From Sulfurimonas sp. endosymbiont of Alviniconcha boucheti (GTDB lineage Bacteria; Campylobacterota; Campylobacteria; Campylobacterales; Sulfurimonadaceae), in contig JAICBP010000079.1 in NCBI GenBank assembly GCA_021766785.1, forward strand, positions 827 through 34,532: 33,706 nucleotides of DNA, written 5' to 3'. A program made the position numbers and the translations under genes. Shown one piece after another: positions 8,380-18,776 of the stretch (position 1 is the first letter of the stretch; each line of letters begins with the position of its first letter). The notes beneath the pieces are model-generated. The model saw nothing but the letters and a program-made list of their open reading frames with translations, did not search any database and was not told the origin of the DNA.

Positions 8380-9927
8380 TTATTCCCACTCAATAGTTGC
8401 TGGTGGCTTAGAAGAGATGTCATAAACGACACGATTAATTCCATCAACTTCATTGATAATACGGCGAGAAATTCTTTCTAATAGATCATGTGGTAAGTGT
8501 GCAAATGTAGCGGTCATACCATCAACAGCTTCAACAACACGAATACATACAGTGTTATCATAAGTACGGTTATCTCCCATAACACCTACTGACTTTACAT
8601 TAAGAAGTACTGCAAAGGCTTGCCATGTTTTAGCATAATAACCACTCGCTTTAAGTTCATCAAGTAAGATAACATCTGCTTCACGAAGTAGTGTCAAATC
8701 AGGAGTATTAACATCCCCCATAATGCGAATAGCAAGTCCAGGACCAGGAAAAGGGTGACGGTTGATCATATCTGCTGGAAGTCCAAGTTCAAGACCAATT
8801 TTACGAACTTCATCTTTAAATAGTTCTCGTAAAGGTTCAATAAGCTCAAAATCCATCCAGTCAGGAAGACCACCAACATTATGGTGAGATTTAATAACTT
8901 CAGAAGGACCATTAACAGAAATTGACTCTATAACATCAGGATAGAGTGTTCCTTGTGCTAAGAACTTAATACCATCATGTTTTTTAGCCTCTTTTTCAAA
9001 CTCTTCTATAAAAGTATGACCAATAATTTTACGTTTTTGTTCAGGATCGACAACACCTTTAAGCTTTCCTAAAAAACTATCAACTGCATCTACTGTAATG
9101 AGTGGCGTTTTAAGATTTATTTTAAAGACCTCTTCTACCTGTTCACGCTCACCTTTTCGTAAAAGTCCATTATCAACAAACACTGGAATTAGTTGATCAC
9201 CAATCGCTTCATAAAGCATGGCCGCTACAACAGAGCTATCAACACCACCACTAAGTCCACAAAGTACTTTTCCATTGCCAACTCTTTTACGAATAGATTC
9301 TATCTGTTGTTTTAAGAAGTGCTCCATTTTCCATTTTTCTGTAACACCACAGATATTTTTTGCAAAGTTGCGTAACATTAAGTAACCCTCTTCTGAGTGT
9401 TGCACTTCTGGGTGAAACTGCATTGCATAGATACTTTTTTCTTCATGAGCTATAATGGCAAAAGGAGAGTTTGCAGAAGTAGCAATAGGAGAAAAACCTT
9501 TAGGAAGAGTATCTACCTTATCTGAGTGACTCATCCATACAATACGCTCATTATCACAATCTGCTAAGAGTGGGGAATCTGTCTCTATTTTGAGTTCGGC
9601 TTTTCCGTACTCATGATGGCTAGAACGAATAACACTCCCACCAAAATCAACTGCAATACGTTGCATACCATAACAGATACCAAGTATAGGAATTCCCATA
9701 GAGTAGATCGCTTGATCTACCTCATAGGCATCTTTATTGTAAACTGAAGATGGTCCGCCTGAAAAAATTATTCCCTTAGGTTTTTTTGCTTTAATATCTT
9801 TCATAGAAGTCATAGAAGTATGATAAGGAAGAATCTCACAATAAATCTTGTCTTCACGAAGACGACGAGCAATGAGTTGTGTATATTGAGAACCAAAATC
9901 TAAAACAATAATGCTAACATTTGTCAT
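8380..9927 (-). CDS. guaA: GMP synthase (glutamine-hydrolysing)
   Basis: Converts XMP to GMP using glutamine and ATP. The 515-residue protein has a class I glutamine amidotransferase domain with the nucleophile C85 in GICYGMQR and [10 protein letters not shown] (about 177-186), then the ATP-pyrophosphatase P-loop [10 protein letters not shown] (about 225-234), then the dimerisation domain ending in the conserved [12 protein letters not shown] at 9927 was chosen because it has AAAGG upstream and matches the family's N-terminus ([18 protein letters not shown]); in-frame codons further upstream are unlikely to be translated. It leads the guaA-hemD pair. Confidence 0.97.
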   Translation of the reverse strand: MTNVSIIVLDFGSQYTQLIARRLREDKIYCEILPYHTSMTSMKDIKAKKPKGIIFSGGPSSVYNKDAYEVDQAIYSMGIPILGICYGMQRIAVDFGGSVIRSSHHEYGKAELKIETDSPLLADCDNERIVWMSHSDKVDTLPKGFSPIATSANSPFAIIAHEEKSIYAMQFHPEVQHSEEGYLMLRNFAKNICGVTEKWKMEHFLKQQIESIRKRVGNGKVLCGLSGGVDSSVVAAMLYEAIGDQLIPVFVDNGLLRKGEREQVEEVFKINLKTPLITVDAVDSFLGKLKGVVDPEQKRKIIGHTFIEEFEKEAKKHDGIKFLAQGTLYPDVIESISVNGPSEVIKSHHNVGGLPDWMDFELIEPLRELFKDEVRKIGLELGLPADMINRHPFPGPGLAIRIMGDVNTPDLTLLREADVILLDELKASGYYAKTWQAFAVLLNVKSVGVMGDNRTYDNTVCIRVVEAVDGMTATFAHLPHDLLERISRRIINEVDGINRVVYDISSKPPATIEWE

Positions 9928-9945
9928 ATAAATGCCTTTAAAAAT

Positions 9946-9975
9946 AGAATACTTAATTACGAAAGGATACAACAA
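9946..9975 (-). promoter_or_regulatory. candidate sigma-70 promoter for guaA-hemD
   Basis: TTGTTG (9970-9975) and TATTCT (9946-9951), 18 bases apart on the minus strand, giving a start near 9939 and a leader of about 12 bases. This is moderately good by eye only. Confidence 0.4.
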
Positions 9976-10005
9976 TAAAGATTAATATTTGGTTTATCTG
10001 AGATG

Positions 10006-10052
10006 AAAAAAAGTGTATCTCTTATCTAGTTCCCATATTGTATATGAGATAC
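10006..10052 (-). terminator. Rho-independent terminator after nhaD
   Basis: On the minus strand GTATCTC (10046-10052) pairs with GAGATAC (10015-10021), followed by AC and seven T residues. It closes the lipoprotein-nadB-nhaD operon and insulates guaA. Confidence 0.75.
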
Positions 10053-10070
10053 TAAAAAGAGAAGAAGATT

Positions 10071-11423
10071 TTAATAAAGCCCTAAAATTTCAAACTGGAA
10101 ATACCATATTGCAATAGAGACTATATACCCTGCTAGGATAGTCCAAGCATGTTTAAAATGTGAACCAAAAGTGTAGATCCCATGGAGTCTGCCCATAACA
10201 CCAACACCTGCTGCTGAACCGAAAGAGATAAGAGATCCACCAATACCAGCTGTCAAAGTAACGAGCATCCACTGTGTAATATCCATATCAGGAGAAGATT
10301 TAAGGATAGCAGACATAACAGGAACATTATCAACTATTGCTGAGAGGAAACCTACACCAATATTTGTTGCAGTTGAACCTGAAAATTCATATACATGATG
10401 AATATATTCTAAAAATCCAAGATAGTGAAGTGCACCAACAGCAGAAAGGATACCAAAAAAGAAAAGGAGTGTGTCATTTTCTACTTTTTGCATATTTACA
10501 TAGATATTAAATGAATTTGCACCACTTTTTGAGAGAAAAGTAGAGTAGAGTTTTAATACAGCCATACCAAACATCATGCCCCACATTGCTGGAAAATGAA
10601 AAAATTGATGTCCTAAAACAGCCATAATAATAGTTGCTACACCTAAGTAAGCTACACCCATACCACCATCTAAAACTTTTGGCTTCTTCTCGCTAGCCGC
10701 ATCAAAAGGAGGTTGTCCACTTGGTACAGAAAGAGAGAGCAAAAATGCTGTCACAAACCAACCAATCACAGAGGCCGGAAAGAGGTATAAAAAGTCAACG
10801 AACTCACCCTTGTTTGCAGTCCAAGCCATCAGTGTTGTAATATCACCAAATGGAGACCAAGCACCACCAGCATTTGCAGCGACTACAATATTTATTGCAC
10901 CAGGTACAAGAAAAGCAATGTTTTTTTTGTCAATAGTAAAGAGTACAGTTGAAAGAATCAATGCAGTCGTAAGATTATCTGCAACGGGAGAGATAAAAAA
11001 TGCTAAAAGACCTGTTAACCAAAAGAGTTTTTTGTATGTGTAACCCTTTGAGACAAGTTTATACTTCATAAGATCAAAAACACCACGCTCAATAAGTGTC
11101 TCAATATAAGTCATAGCAACAAGTAAGAAGAAGAAAATTTCTGCAATCTCAAGGATGAGATGTTCCAACTCTCCATGAAGTGAATCAGGGTTGAGTCCAT
11201 TTATCGCATAAAAAATACCAATAAGCATAAACATAAAAGTACCAGCAAAAAGGGCTGGTTTTGCCTTATTTACTTCATATTTATCTTCAGTAGCGATGAA
11301 GTAGTATGCTAAAACAAAGAGAGCTAAGCTTAACCAACCCACCCAACTTGTGGCAAGGTTTATGACCTGCCCGTCTAATAATACATGACCAGTATCTAAT
11401 GCAGTTACCAAATTGTGTTCCAT
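10071..11423 (-). CDS. nhaD: NhaD-type Na+/H+ antiporter
   Basis: A 450-residue polytopic inner-membrane protein of the ArsB/NhaD permease superfamily. It has around a dozen hydrophobic segments and the diagnostic NhaD stretch NAGGAWSPFGDITTLMAW (about residues 184-201), plus ISPVADNLTTALIL (about 144-157) and the repeated-half counterpart AIVDNVPVMSAI (about 361-372). It exchanges cytoplasmic sodium for protons, consistent with a marine or brackish organism. The ATG directly abuts the nadB stop (TAAATG) and GAGGAG lies inside the nadB 3' end, so the two are co-translated. A metabolic link between NAD synthesis and this antiporter is not obvious. Confidence 0.92.
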   Translation of the reverse strand: MEHNLVTALDTGHVLLDGQVINLATSWVGWLSLALFVLAYYFIATEDKYEVNKAKPALFAGTFMFMLIGIFYAINGLNPDSLHGELEHLILEIAEIFFFLLVAMTYIETLIERGVFDLMKYKLVSKGYTYKKLFWLTGLLAFFISPVADNLTTALILSTVLFTIDKKNIAFLVPGAINIVVAANAGGAWSPFGDITTLMAWTANKGEFVDFLYLFPASVIGWFVTAFLLSLSVPSGQPPFDAASEKKPKVLDGGMGVAYLGVATIIMAVLGHQFFHFPAMWGMMFGMAVLKLYSTFLSKSGANSFNIYVNMQKVENDTLLFFFGILSAVGALHYLGFLEYIHHVYEFSGSTATNIGVGFLSAIVDNVPVMSAILKSSPDMDITQWMLVTLTAGIGGSLISFGSAAGVGVMGRLHGIYTFGSHFKHAWTILAGYIVSIAIWYFQFEILGLY

Positions 11424-12872
11424 TTATATCTCCTCTTGTATTGTATGTACACCTATTGATTTATCTCTTAAAAGTGCTCCAGAGACTATTGCTTTTGCTG
11501 TTAACAAACGAAATTTCAGAAGTGTACCAATATTTTCTTTTAAAAGAGCATTAATTGTTCCTAACGCATCATTTAATCCATGTTTTGTACGAATAATTGA
11601 AAGATTTTCCCACATTATTCGTCTAAGTTGATTCTTTTTTGCTTTATCATCTTTAAAACTCATTACAGTTTGTGATACTTCAAATTCTATAAATGCTTTC
11701 TTCTCATTATTTTTTAAGATCTCTTCAACTGCCCGTGATGCAAAAACTAAACCTTCAAGCAGTGAGTTTGAGGCTAAACGGTTTGCACCATGTACACGAG
11801 TCGAAGCGACTTCCCCTATGGCGTATAGATTTTTCACACTTGGCACTCTGGCGTTTAGATCGCTACATATACCACCTATGGCATAGTGAAAAGCTGGAGA
11901 TATAGGTACTTTTTGCATTGGGACATTGAACCCTAACCCTCTTAATGTTTTGCAGATATTTGGAAAACGTTTCTCGAAGTACTTTGTTTCAAAATTATCA
12001 AAACAGAGATATACATTCATTCCTGTCTTTTTCTTATGTAAGTAGATAGATTTGCTCACTATATCACGAGAAGCAAGTTCACCACGTTTATCATAGTCAA
12101 AAAGAAATCTTTTTCCATTTTCATCTTCTATAGTTGCACCTTCCCCCCTGAGTGCTTCTGTAAGGAGCATCTTTTGTGCATTGTTACTATCTACAAAGAC
12201 AGTAGGGTGAAACTGCAACATTTCCATTCTCTCAAGCTCTATACCTTTCATAATACAAAGCCCTTGCATATCTGCACTAATACAAGGTGCATTTGTATGG
12301 TATTCATAGAGTGAACCTACTCCTCCACTTGCAATAATGACCTCTTTTGCATAGATATTTCTACATGTTCTATGATCAAGGACTGTAACGCCATAACACT
12401 CCTTATCTTTTATAAGAAGATCAACGACTCTTGCATTTGTAAGCATAGCATGAGGATTTTGTTCTAGTAGGAAGTGATGTAGATAGCGACCTGTAGCATC
12501 TCCACCAGCATGTAAGATTCTTTTACAAGAGTGTGCAGCTTCTTTTGTATAAAGAAGATTCCCGTTTTCATCGCGATCAAACTCAAAACCTTTTTTTACA
12601 AGATTGTTGATAGCTTCACGGGAGTACTTAGAGAGAATAGAAACAGCTTCTTCATCACAAAGACCTGCTCCAGCATTGAGAGTATCTTGTATATATGGTT
12701 CTATATCATCTTTATCTCGAGCTAAAGCTATGCCACCCTGTGCATAAAAAGTGTTACACTTAAATGTCTCACGTTTGTTAATGATAAGAACATTTTTGCT
12801 TTTTGGTAATTTCATAGCAGCGTATAGACCTGCTACACCTGCACCAATTATTATGACATCGTACCTAAACAT
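11424..12872 (-). CDS. nadB: L-aspartate oxidase
   Basis: First committed step of NAD synthesis: FAD-dependent oxidation of aspartate to iminoaspartate, with oxygen or fumarate as acceptor; NadA then makes quinolinate. The 482-residue protein has the dinucleotide-binding motif DVIIIGAGVAGLYAAM (5-20), FYAQGGIALA (about 43-52), TEALRGEGA (about 229-237), and the C-terminal flavin segment AIGEVASTRVHGANRLASNS (about 352-371). It is shorter than the 530-540 residues common elsewhere, as the C-terminal helical domain is reduced. Start and stop overlap the neighbouring lipoprotein gene (TAATG). Confidence 0.95.
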   Translation of the reverse strand: MFRYDVIIIGAGVAGLYAAMKLPKSKNVLIINKRETFKCNTFYAQGGIALARDKDDIEPYIQDTLNAGAGLCDEEAVSILSKYSREAINNLVKKGFEFDRDENGNLLYTKEAAHSCKRILHAGGDATGRYLHHFLLEQNPHAMLTNARVVDLLIKDKECYGVTVLDHRTCRNIYAKEVIIASGGVGSLYEYHTNAPCISADMQGLCIMKGIELERMEMLQFHPTVFVDSNNAQKMLLTEALRGEGATIEDENGKRFLFDYDKRGELASRDIVSKSIYLHKKKTGMNVYLCFDNFETKYFEKRFPNICKTLRGLGFNVPMQKVPISPAFHYAIGGICSDLNARVPSVKNLYAIGEVASTRVHGANRLASNSLLEGLVFASRAVEEILKNNEKKAFIEFEVSQTVMSFKDDKAKKNQLRRIMWENLSIIRTKHGLNDALGTINALLKENIGTLLKFRLLTAKAIVSGALLRDKSIGVHTIQEEI

Positions 12873-13066
12873 TACTTACAGCTCTCATTATTTTTTTTTA
12901 CTGGAAACTTTTTTTCTTCTAAAATAAATTTTACATTTTTATCTTCTACGAGAACACGCTTTTTGTTGAATGGATCGGCTTTATACCCACATCCTTGTAA
13001 ACTAAAGAGAAAGCTTGCTATAATTAGCAGATGAAAAATGCACAAGATATTATTACTACTCTTCAA
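12872..13066 (-). CDS. small lipoprotein, LptM(YifL)-like candidate
   Basis: A 64-residue product with a hydrophobic signal segment and a lipobox SLQGC about residue 24, followed by GYKADPF. A cysteine followed closely by Gly, a short polar stretch and Pro in a tiny lipoprotein is the pattern of LptM/YifL, which helps LptD mature in E. coli; here the motif is CGYKADP rather than CGxKGPLY, so this is a suggestion only. No ATG exists in frame. I prefer TTG at 13066, because GAGG lies six bases before it, over TTG at 13072 which has no spacing. The 5' end overlaps the divergent plus-strand gene by about 36 bases. An A9 run lies near its 3' end (12891-12899). Confidence 0.6.
   Translation of the reverse strand: MKSSNNILCIFHLLIIASFLFSLQGCGYKADPFNKKRVLVEDKNVKFILEEKKFPVKKNNESCK
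12995..13024 (+). promoter_or_regulatory. extended -10 promoter for the DUF721-like/uvrC genes
   Basis: TTGTAA (12995-13000), then an 18-base spacer, then TATAAT (13019-13024) with an extended -10 TGC. Predicted start is 13031, the A of the ATG, so the transcript may be leaderless. Confidence 0.6.
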
Positions 13067-13510
13067 TATCAACCTCAGTATAAAAAATTACTACACAATA
13101 AATGTATTCAAAAATTACTTTCAACTATTTTACCAGCAATTCGTCGTAGTGTGAAGCATAGTTACATTCATAAAAATAAACTTTTTATTACTATTACGGC
13201 TGGACTCAATAAATATGATAAGGATAATATTATAAATAGTATTAAAATGGTTTTAAATTCTCCTATGATTTTAGAATCTGAACGCTTTATGGAGTGTAAC
13301 AGTACGGATATTGAAGATGTTATTGTGTATATCGACCATAAACCAAAAACTCCACTTTACCTATATACTACACAAACAGACAAACTTAAGTACCTTGAAC
13401 GTGCTTCTGGAAATGTAACAATAGAGTTAGAAGATAAGAAACTTCAAGAGCTGATGCAAAGTATTCAAGATATTATCAAAAAAGAGAAGCAAGAAGCACA
13501 TGACACTTAA
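13031..13510 (+). CDS. DUF721/DciA-like protein (tentative)
   Basis: A 159-residue protein with no clear enzyme motif. The part [35 protein letters not shown] (about 30-64) has the helix, then short strand, then basic-strand layout of DUF721 proteins, some of which (DciA) load the replicative helicase; the match is weak. The C-terminal 30 residues are strongly charged and helical. It overlaps uvrC by 11 bases and likely shares its transcript. No Shine-Dalgarno sequence precedes the ATG at 13031; the promoter's predicted start coincides with the ATG. Its 5' end overlaps the divergent lipoprotein gene. Confidence 0.5.
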   Translation: MKNAQDIITTLQYQPQYKKLLHNKCIQKLLSTILPAIRRSVKHSYIHKNKLFITITAGLNKYDKDNIINSIKMVLNSPMILESERFMECNSTDIEDVIVYIDHKPKTPLYLYTTQTDKLKYLERASGNVTIELEDKKLQELMQSIQDIIKKEKQEAHDT

Positions 13511-15305
13511 AGAGACTATAGAACAACTTCCCTCTACTGCTGGCGTTTACCAATATTTTGATAAAAATGGACATCTTCTCTATATCGGTAAAGCAAAAAA
13601 TCTTAGTAACCGTGTCAAGAGTTATTGGCAATTTACTCATAAATTGGCTCCCAATGCAAAACTTTCACAACGCATTACAAAGATGATAGAGCAGACATAT
13701 TCACTTAACTATATAGTAGTAAATAGTGAGCATGATGCTCTTATATTAGAAAACTCACTTATAAAACAACTCAATCCAAAGTATAATATTTTACTTCGTG
13801 ATGATAAAACCTATCCTTATATCTATATAGATACAGCTGAGAAGTATCCACGTTTTGATATTACTCGCAAGATATTAAAAAGCAAAAGTATTACTTATTA
13901 TGGACCTTATTCTGTAGGGGCTAGAGATATTTTAGACTCTCTGTATGAGTTGTGTAAACTTGTACAAAAAAAGTCCTGTTTAAAGTCGCATAAACTATGT
14001 CTCTACTATCAAATAGACAAATGCTTAGGACCTTGTGAACTTCTAGTAACACAAGAGCAGTATAAAAAAGAAGTAGATTTTGCTACTTCACTTATAAAAA
14101 ATAAAAAACATCTACTTAAAGAGCTTGAGTCAAAGATGCTGTTTTATGCCCAAGAGATGCGTTTTGAAGAGGCTGCAGAACTTCGTGATCGTTGTGAACG
14201 CATAGGTCGTTCGGAGATCAAGAGTGAAATAGATTTTGCTACAAATGAAAATTATGATATATTTGTTGTAAAAAACTCTGCTACTCGTGCAGTCATCGTT
14301 CGTATTTTTATGCGTAATGGTAAAATAATCTCCTCCTCCCATGACTATATAAATATCAAAGAGGAGGAGTTTTTTGAGGATGAACTCTATCTGAGAGCAC
14401 TACTTGACTATTATAAAGAGGACAAACCTCCTATAGTAGCTCCAATACTTATTGCTAAGAGTATTGAAGCACAAAAGAGTATAGAGGCACATCTTTGTAA
14501 AGTTTTTGAAAAAAAGGCAAATATCTCTACACCACAAAGGGGTAAACGCAAGGATCTTATTGATTTAGCTCTCTTAAATGCAGAAGAACTGCTCAAAAAA
14601 GATAAAAAAACTGACCATAGGGTTATACCACTTCAGATACAAGAGCTCTGTAGATTAGAGAAAGTTCCTTCACGTGTAGAGTGTTTTGACAACTCTCACA
14701 TTTCAGGCGTTGCTACAGTTGGTGCGATGATAGTCTATGAAGATGGAAAGTTTGATAAAAAGTCCTATCGTACATATAAGTTAGAAGCAAAGGATGAGTA
14801 TGGACAGATGAGAGAGACACTTACAAGACGAATCAATAGTTTTGAGAAAAATCCACCACCAGATCTTTGGATACTTGATGGAGGTGCAACACTTCTTAAA
14901 CTCGCTAGAGAAATACTTGATTCAAACGCCATCAATCTAGAAGTTATTGCTATTTCAAAAGAAAAAGTCGATGCAAAAGCACATCGTGCAAAAGGAAAAG
15001 CGAATGACATCATCTATACCAAAGAGGTACAATTTCATCTTAAAAATAGTGATAAACGCCTCCAATGGATACAAAATCTACGAGATGAAGCACATAGATC
15101 AGCAATTACTTTTCATAAAAAAACAAAACTTAAGCTTGACCAAGAGAGTAAACTTCTCTCCCTCAAAGGTATATCTCCAGCAAAGATTCAAAAACTATTA
15201 CAACATTTTGGTACATTTAATGAACTTAAGAATGTTTCATTAGAAGAGATAGCTACGATTTTAAATAAAAAAGATGCAAAAATTATAAAAAGTTCCTATA
15301 AATAA
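13500..15305 (+). CDS. uvrC: excinuclease ABC subunit C
   Basis: Makes both incisions in nucleotide excision repair with UvrAB. The 601-residue protein has the N-terminal GIY-YIG nuclease domain ([20 protein letters not shown], 14-33, and NRVKSYW), a UVR motif for UvrB contact ([16 protein letters not shown], about 210-225), the RNase H-like second nuclease ([17 protein letters not shown], about 396-412; DLWILDGG, about 457-464), and a C-terminal helix-hairpin-helix pair ([20 protein letters not shown]). All expected elements are present. It overlaps the upstream gene by 11 bases. Confidence 0.97.
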   Translation: MTLKETIEQLPSTAGVYQYFDKNGHLLYIGKAKNLSNRVKSYWQFTHKLAPNAKLSQRITKMIEQTYSLNYIVVNSEHDALILENSLIKQLNPKYNILLRDDKTYPYIYIDTAEKYPRFDITRKILKSKSITYYGPYSVGARDILDSLYELCKLVQKKSCLKSHKLCLYYQIDKCLGPCELLVTQEQYKKEVDFATSLIKNKKHLLKELESKMLFYAQEMRFEEAAELRDRCERIGRSEIKSEIDFATNENYDIFVVKNSATRAVIVRIFMRNGKIISSSHDYINIKEEEFFEDELYLRALLDYYKEDKPPIVAPILIAKSIEAQKSIEAHLCKVFEKKANISTPQRGKRKDLIDLALLNAEELLKKDKKTDHRVIPLQIQELCRLEKVPSRVECFDNSHISGVATVGAMIVYEDGKFDKKSYRTYKLEAKDEYGQMRETLTRRINSFEKNPPPDLWILDGGATLLKLAREILDSNAINLEVIAISKEKVDAKAHRAKGKANDIIYTKEVQFHLKNSDKRLQWIQNLRDEAHRSAITFHKKTKLKLDQESKLLSLKGISPAKIQKLLQHFGTFNELKNVSLEEIATILNKKDAKIIKSSYK

Positions 15306-15407
15306 GTTCTATTTATCCTTGTTTATGATATATTTATTTGATATCAAGAGATGCTATATGCAATTTTTGCACAAGTATCAAAATATAACACTAAAGGGAT
15401 TTTGCAG

Positions 15408-16310
15408 ATGATAATCTACAACCATAAAAAAGAGTTCTTAGGAATTGAAGAAAAAGATTTGCAAGCTTTAGGCTTCAATGATCTTCAAAGTTTACAAAAG
15501 GAAGTGAGTGATTTTGCAGATCTTTTTGTCAAAACACCTGGTCATGTATATAATTTTCAACATGTACATTGGATTGACTTTATTACATGTGCCGAATCAA
15601 ATGAAGAACAAAAAGTGATTATTAGTGCAAATAATAAAAACTATAAGGCCACTATACAAATAACAATAACTTACCTCGTCGATAATCCTACCTCTAAAGC
15701 ATATCTGATACACCTCATTCATCTGTGTGAAATAATGCCTAAAGAGAGTGAGAGTCTCTCTGAAGATACTGTAGAAAAAGAGGTACTAGTAGATCCAACA
15801 GATGAGAGTTTAGAGTTTCAAGAAGGAAACACATCTTTACATATTGATAAATCTGAAACAGAGGAAAATTCCATAAATGTTACTGTTGATACTTATGAAA
15901 CGCCACTTGAGATTGATCTTGAAGATGAATTGGAACTTAAAGATAAGATAGAACAAACACCTTCTGTAAAAACAGCACAAAAAAGATTCAAAAATGATTA
16001 TATATACGATCCTACAGTTGCTTCTGAAGAGCTAGGTCTTCCTCTTGAACTCATAGAAGAGTTTATTCAAGATTTTATAGAACAAGCAAAAGAGTTTAAA
16101 GAGAAACTTTATGTTGCTCTTAATGAGGGGGAGTTAAATAACTTAAAAATACTCTCTCATAAACTAAAAGGTGTTGCAGCAAATCTTCGTATCGAAGATG
16201 CACTTGAAACAATTACTCTGGCAAATAGTTCTTCAGATCTTCATGTGATCCGAGAAAATTTAGATGCTTTTTATAGTATTATTGCAAAACTTGTAGATGA
16301 GAGATTGTAA
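15408..16310 (+). CDS. Hpt-domain phosphotransfer protein
   Basis: A 300-residue cytoplasmic protein. Residues 1-110 form a mixed alpha/beta domain, possibly PAS-like (EKDLQALGFNDLQSL, then VHWIDFITCA and IQITITYLV). Residues 115-205 are acidic and low-complexity. The C-terminal 100 residues are a histidine phosphotransfer domain with the phospho-acceptor H251 in SHKLKGVAANL. The architecture suggests an intermediate in a two-component phosphorelay; no kinase or response regulator is adjacent. ATG at 15408 has AAAGGGA upstream; the frame is open 57 bases further but without a better site. It faces lon tail to tail across 29 bases. Confidence 0.75.
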   Translation: MIIYNHKKEFLGIEEKDLQALGFNDLQSLQKEVSDFADLFVKTPGHVYNFQHVHWIDFITCAESNEEQKVIISANNKNYKATIQITITYLVDNPTSKAYLIHLIHLCEIMPKESESLSEDTVEKEVLVDPTDESLEFQEGNTSLHIDKSETEENSINVTVDTYETPLEIDLEDELELKDKIEQTPSVKTAQKRFKNDYIYDPTVASEELGLPLELIEEFIQDFIEQAKEFKEKLYVALNEGELNNLKILSHKLKGVAANLRIEDALETITLANSSSDLHVIRENLDAFYSIIAKLVDERL

Positions 16311-16339
16311 AAAATATCTAAAATATTGCACTTAAGATT

Positions 16340-18757
16340 CTAAAGAAGTATATGCTTTAAGACCTCTTCAACACGGGTCACCCCAACTATATCCATACTA
16401 TTTTGCACTTCCTCTGGAATATCCTCTAAATCACGTTCATAATTTTTTGCAGGAATAAGAACCTTAGTTATGCCAGCTTTATGAGCTGCTATAAGCTTCT
16501 CTTTTAGCCCACCAATAGGAAGGACATTACCACTTAATGAGACTTCACCAGTCATAGCTATTTCAGAGCGAATTTTTTTATTGCTAAGTATGGAAGCGAT
16601 AACACTTACCATTGCTATACCAGCACTAGGGCCATCTTTTTTCGTCGCACCATCTGGGACATGAATATGAAGATCGTAGCGCTTATATACTTCGCTGGTA
16701 TCTACTTTTACTTTCTCTTCTTTCTCTTTAAAAGTCATAGGAATATTTGCACTACTAATCTTTAACTTTTTTGTATCTATGAGGGTCTTGACAACACTCA
16801 TAGCAATTTTAGCAGACTCTTTCATCACATCACCAAGACTACCTGTGAGTTGCATAGTACCTTTACCCTTAATACGAATAGACTCTATTTTAAGTAGATC
16901 TCCACCAACAGCAGTCCATGCAAGACCATTTACTACACCCACAACAGCAACTTTATCAGTTTTTTCTATTTCAAATACACTCTTATCAAAAAAGCTTTTT
17001 AGATTTTTCATAGTTACAGTAACTTTACTTGTTTGAGGATGTTGGAGGATCTCCTTTGCCACCTTACGGCTAAGATCTGCGATGCGTCGACGTAAATTAC
17101 GTACACCTGCTTCACGTGTATAACTATGAATAAGCTCTTTCATCGCTGGTTTGGTTATATTAAGCTCACTTTTTTTGAGACCATGCTTCTTAATCTCTTG
17201 GGGAAGAAGGTAACGTGATGCTATCTCAAACTTCTCTTGAGGGGTATAAGAGCTAACAGGGATAAACTCCATTCGATCTCGAAGAGGTGCGCTAATATGC
17301 CCAATATCATTTGCTGTTGCTATAAAAATAGCATTAGAGAGATCAAGATTAAAATTTAGGTAGTAGTCTCTAAACTCACTATTTTGCTCTGGGTCAAGTA
17401 TCTCTAATAGTGCTGCTGTAGGATCTCCACGTTGCGATCTTGAGACTTTATCTATCTCATCAAGTACAATAACAGGGTTCATCTTTTTTGCATCGATAAG
17501 TCCTTGTGTTATACGTCCAGGCATAGCCCCTACATAGGTACGTCTATGCCCTCTAAGTTCATTTACATCTTCTAGTCCACCAAGTGCTATACGAACAAGT
17601 GGGCGTTTAAGTGCTGTAGCTATAGAGTTTGCTAATGAAGTTTTTCCAACACCAGGAGGTCCACTAAAACAGAGAATAACACCTGCACTTTTTTTGTTTG
17701 AAACGCCACGAAGCTCAAGGAGCTCTTTTACAGCGAAGTATTCAACTATACGTTTTTTAGGTTTCTCTAAAGAGAAGTGATCTTTGTCTAGTTGCTCTTT
17801 TACATTATCTATGTACAGAGATTTTTTTGCCATATTTCCAAAAGGAATATCTAAAGCCCAGTCAAGGTAAGTCTGTGTCATGGAAGCATCTGAAGAGTCT
17901 GGATGCATTCTAGAATAACGCTCTAATTGCTTGTTCACCTCCTTATAAGCATCTTCATTCATCTTCTCTTTTTTGGCTTTAAGTCTCTTGCGGTACTCCT
18001 CTATCTCTTCATCACGAGAGCCATCAGTTCCTAGCTCTTCTTGAATCTGTTTAAGTTGCTCTTTTAAGAAGTACTCTTTATTTACCTTCTCAATGTGAGT
18101 ATGTACTTTTGTGCGAATCTCTTTTTGGAGTTTATTTGCTTCTATCTCATCTATAAGAAAATCAATAAGATCTAAAAATCTTTTTTCAGTATCTAACTCT
18201 ACAAAGAGTTTATAAGCTTGTTCTTTTTTGAGTTTTATACTTGAACAGATGAGATCAATAATACGGTTATGATCATGGTTCTCTTCTATGGTGCGAAGTA
18301 GATCAGGTGGAAAATATGTACTGATATTAGAGAGCGCTCTAACTTTCTCACGTACAACTTCTAAAATAGCATCTATCTTTGCAGTATGTACTTCTGTCGC
18401 CTCAATAATATCTACATGTACGACAAGAGGATCTTTACTGACTTCACTTATACTTTTCGCACGAGCAAGACCTTGAAAAAGTATCTTTACACGACCATCA
18501 GGAAGTGCCACTTTACGCATTATATTTCCTACTACACCAGCATCATATAGAGAGTTAAAATCACGCTCACCCTCATGACTTTGTTTAGTTGTGCAAACCA
18601 TCACTAAAGAGTCTTCTTCTATAGCTTTTGTAGCAGCTGCAATGTTTTGCTCATCACTTAAAAAAAGTGGGCTAATCATAAATGGATATAAAAAGATTTC
18701 ATCTTCTGCGATAAGAGGAATATTCGCTGGAAAATCCTCATAGTTACTTAGTTTCAT
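16340..18757 (-). CDS. lon: ATP-dependent protease Lon
   Basis: AAA+ serine protease degrading misfolded and regulatory proteins in the cytoplasm. The 805-residue protein has the N-terminal substrate-binding domain, coiled-coil helices with EQLKQIQEELG (about 227-237), Walker A GPPGVGKTS, Walker B VIVLDEID, and the protease domain with catalytic S711 (KDGPSAG) and K754 (GGLKEKL). Nothing is missing. bamD ends 19 bases upstream on the same strand, so a bamD-lon operon is likely; co-expression would link envelope assembly and protein quality control. Confidence 0.97.
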   Translation of the reverse strand: MKLSNYEDFPANIPLIAEDEIFLYPFMISPLFLSDEQNIAAATKAIEEDSLVMVCTTKQSHEGERDFNSLYDAGVVGNIMRKVALPDGRVKILFQGLARAKSISEVSKDPLVVHVDIIEATEVHTAKIDAILEVVREKVRALSNISTYFPPDLLRTIEENHDHNRIIDLICSSIKLKKEQAYKLFVELDTEKRFLDLIDFLIDEIEANKLQKEIRTKVHTHIEKVNKEYFLKEQLKQIQEELGTDGSRDEEIEEYRKRLKAKKEKMNEDAYKEVNKQLERYSRMHPDSSDASMTQTYLDWALDIPFGNMAKKSLYIDNVKEQLDKDHFSLEKPKKRIVEYFAVKELLELRGVSNKKSAGVILCFSGPPGVGKTSLANSIATALKRPLVRIALGGLEDVNELRGHRRTYVGAMPGRITQGLIDAKKMNPVIVLDEIDKVSRSQRGDPTAALLEILDPEQNSEFRDYYLNFNLDLSNAIFIATANDIGHISAPLRDRMEFIPVSSYTPQEKFEIASRYLLPQEIKKHGLKKSELNITKPAMKELIHSYTREAGVRNLRRRIADLSRKVAKEILQHPQTSKVTVTMKNLKSFFDKSVFEIEKTDKVAVVGVVNGLAWTAVGGDLLKIESIRIKGKGTMQLTGSLGDVMKESAKIAMSVVKTLIDTKKLKISSANIPMTFKEKEEKVKVDTSEVYKRYDLHIHVPDGATKKDGPSAGIAMVSVIASILSNKKIRSEIAMTGEVSLSGNVLPIGGLKEKLIAAHKAGITKVLIPAKNYERDLEDIPEEVQNSMDIVGVTRVEEVLKHILL

Positions 18758-18776
18758 AATATTTGTTCCTATTTAA

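Noticed and set aside
11413-11631. Plus-strand ORFs opposite nadB, lon, pnp and other genes
   Set aside because: They are antisense shadows of well-supported genes, with no ribosome-binding site or recognisable product.
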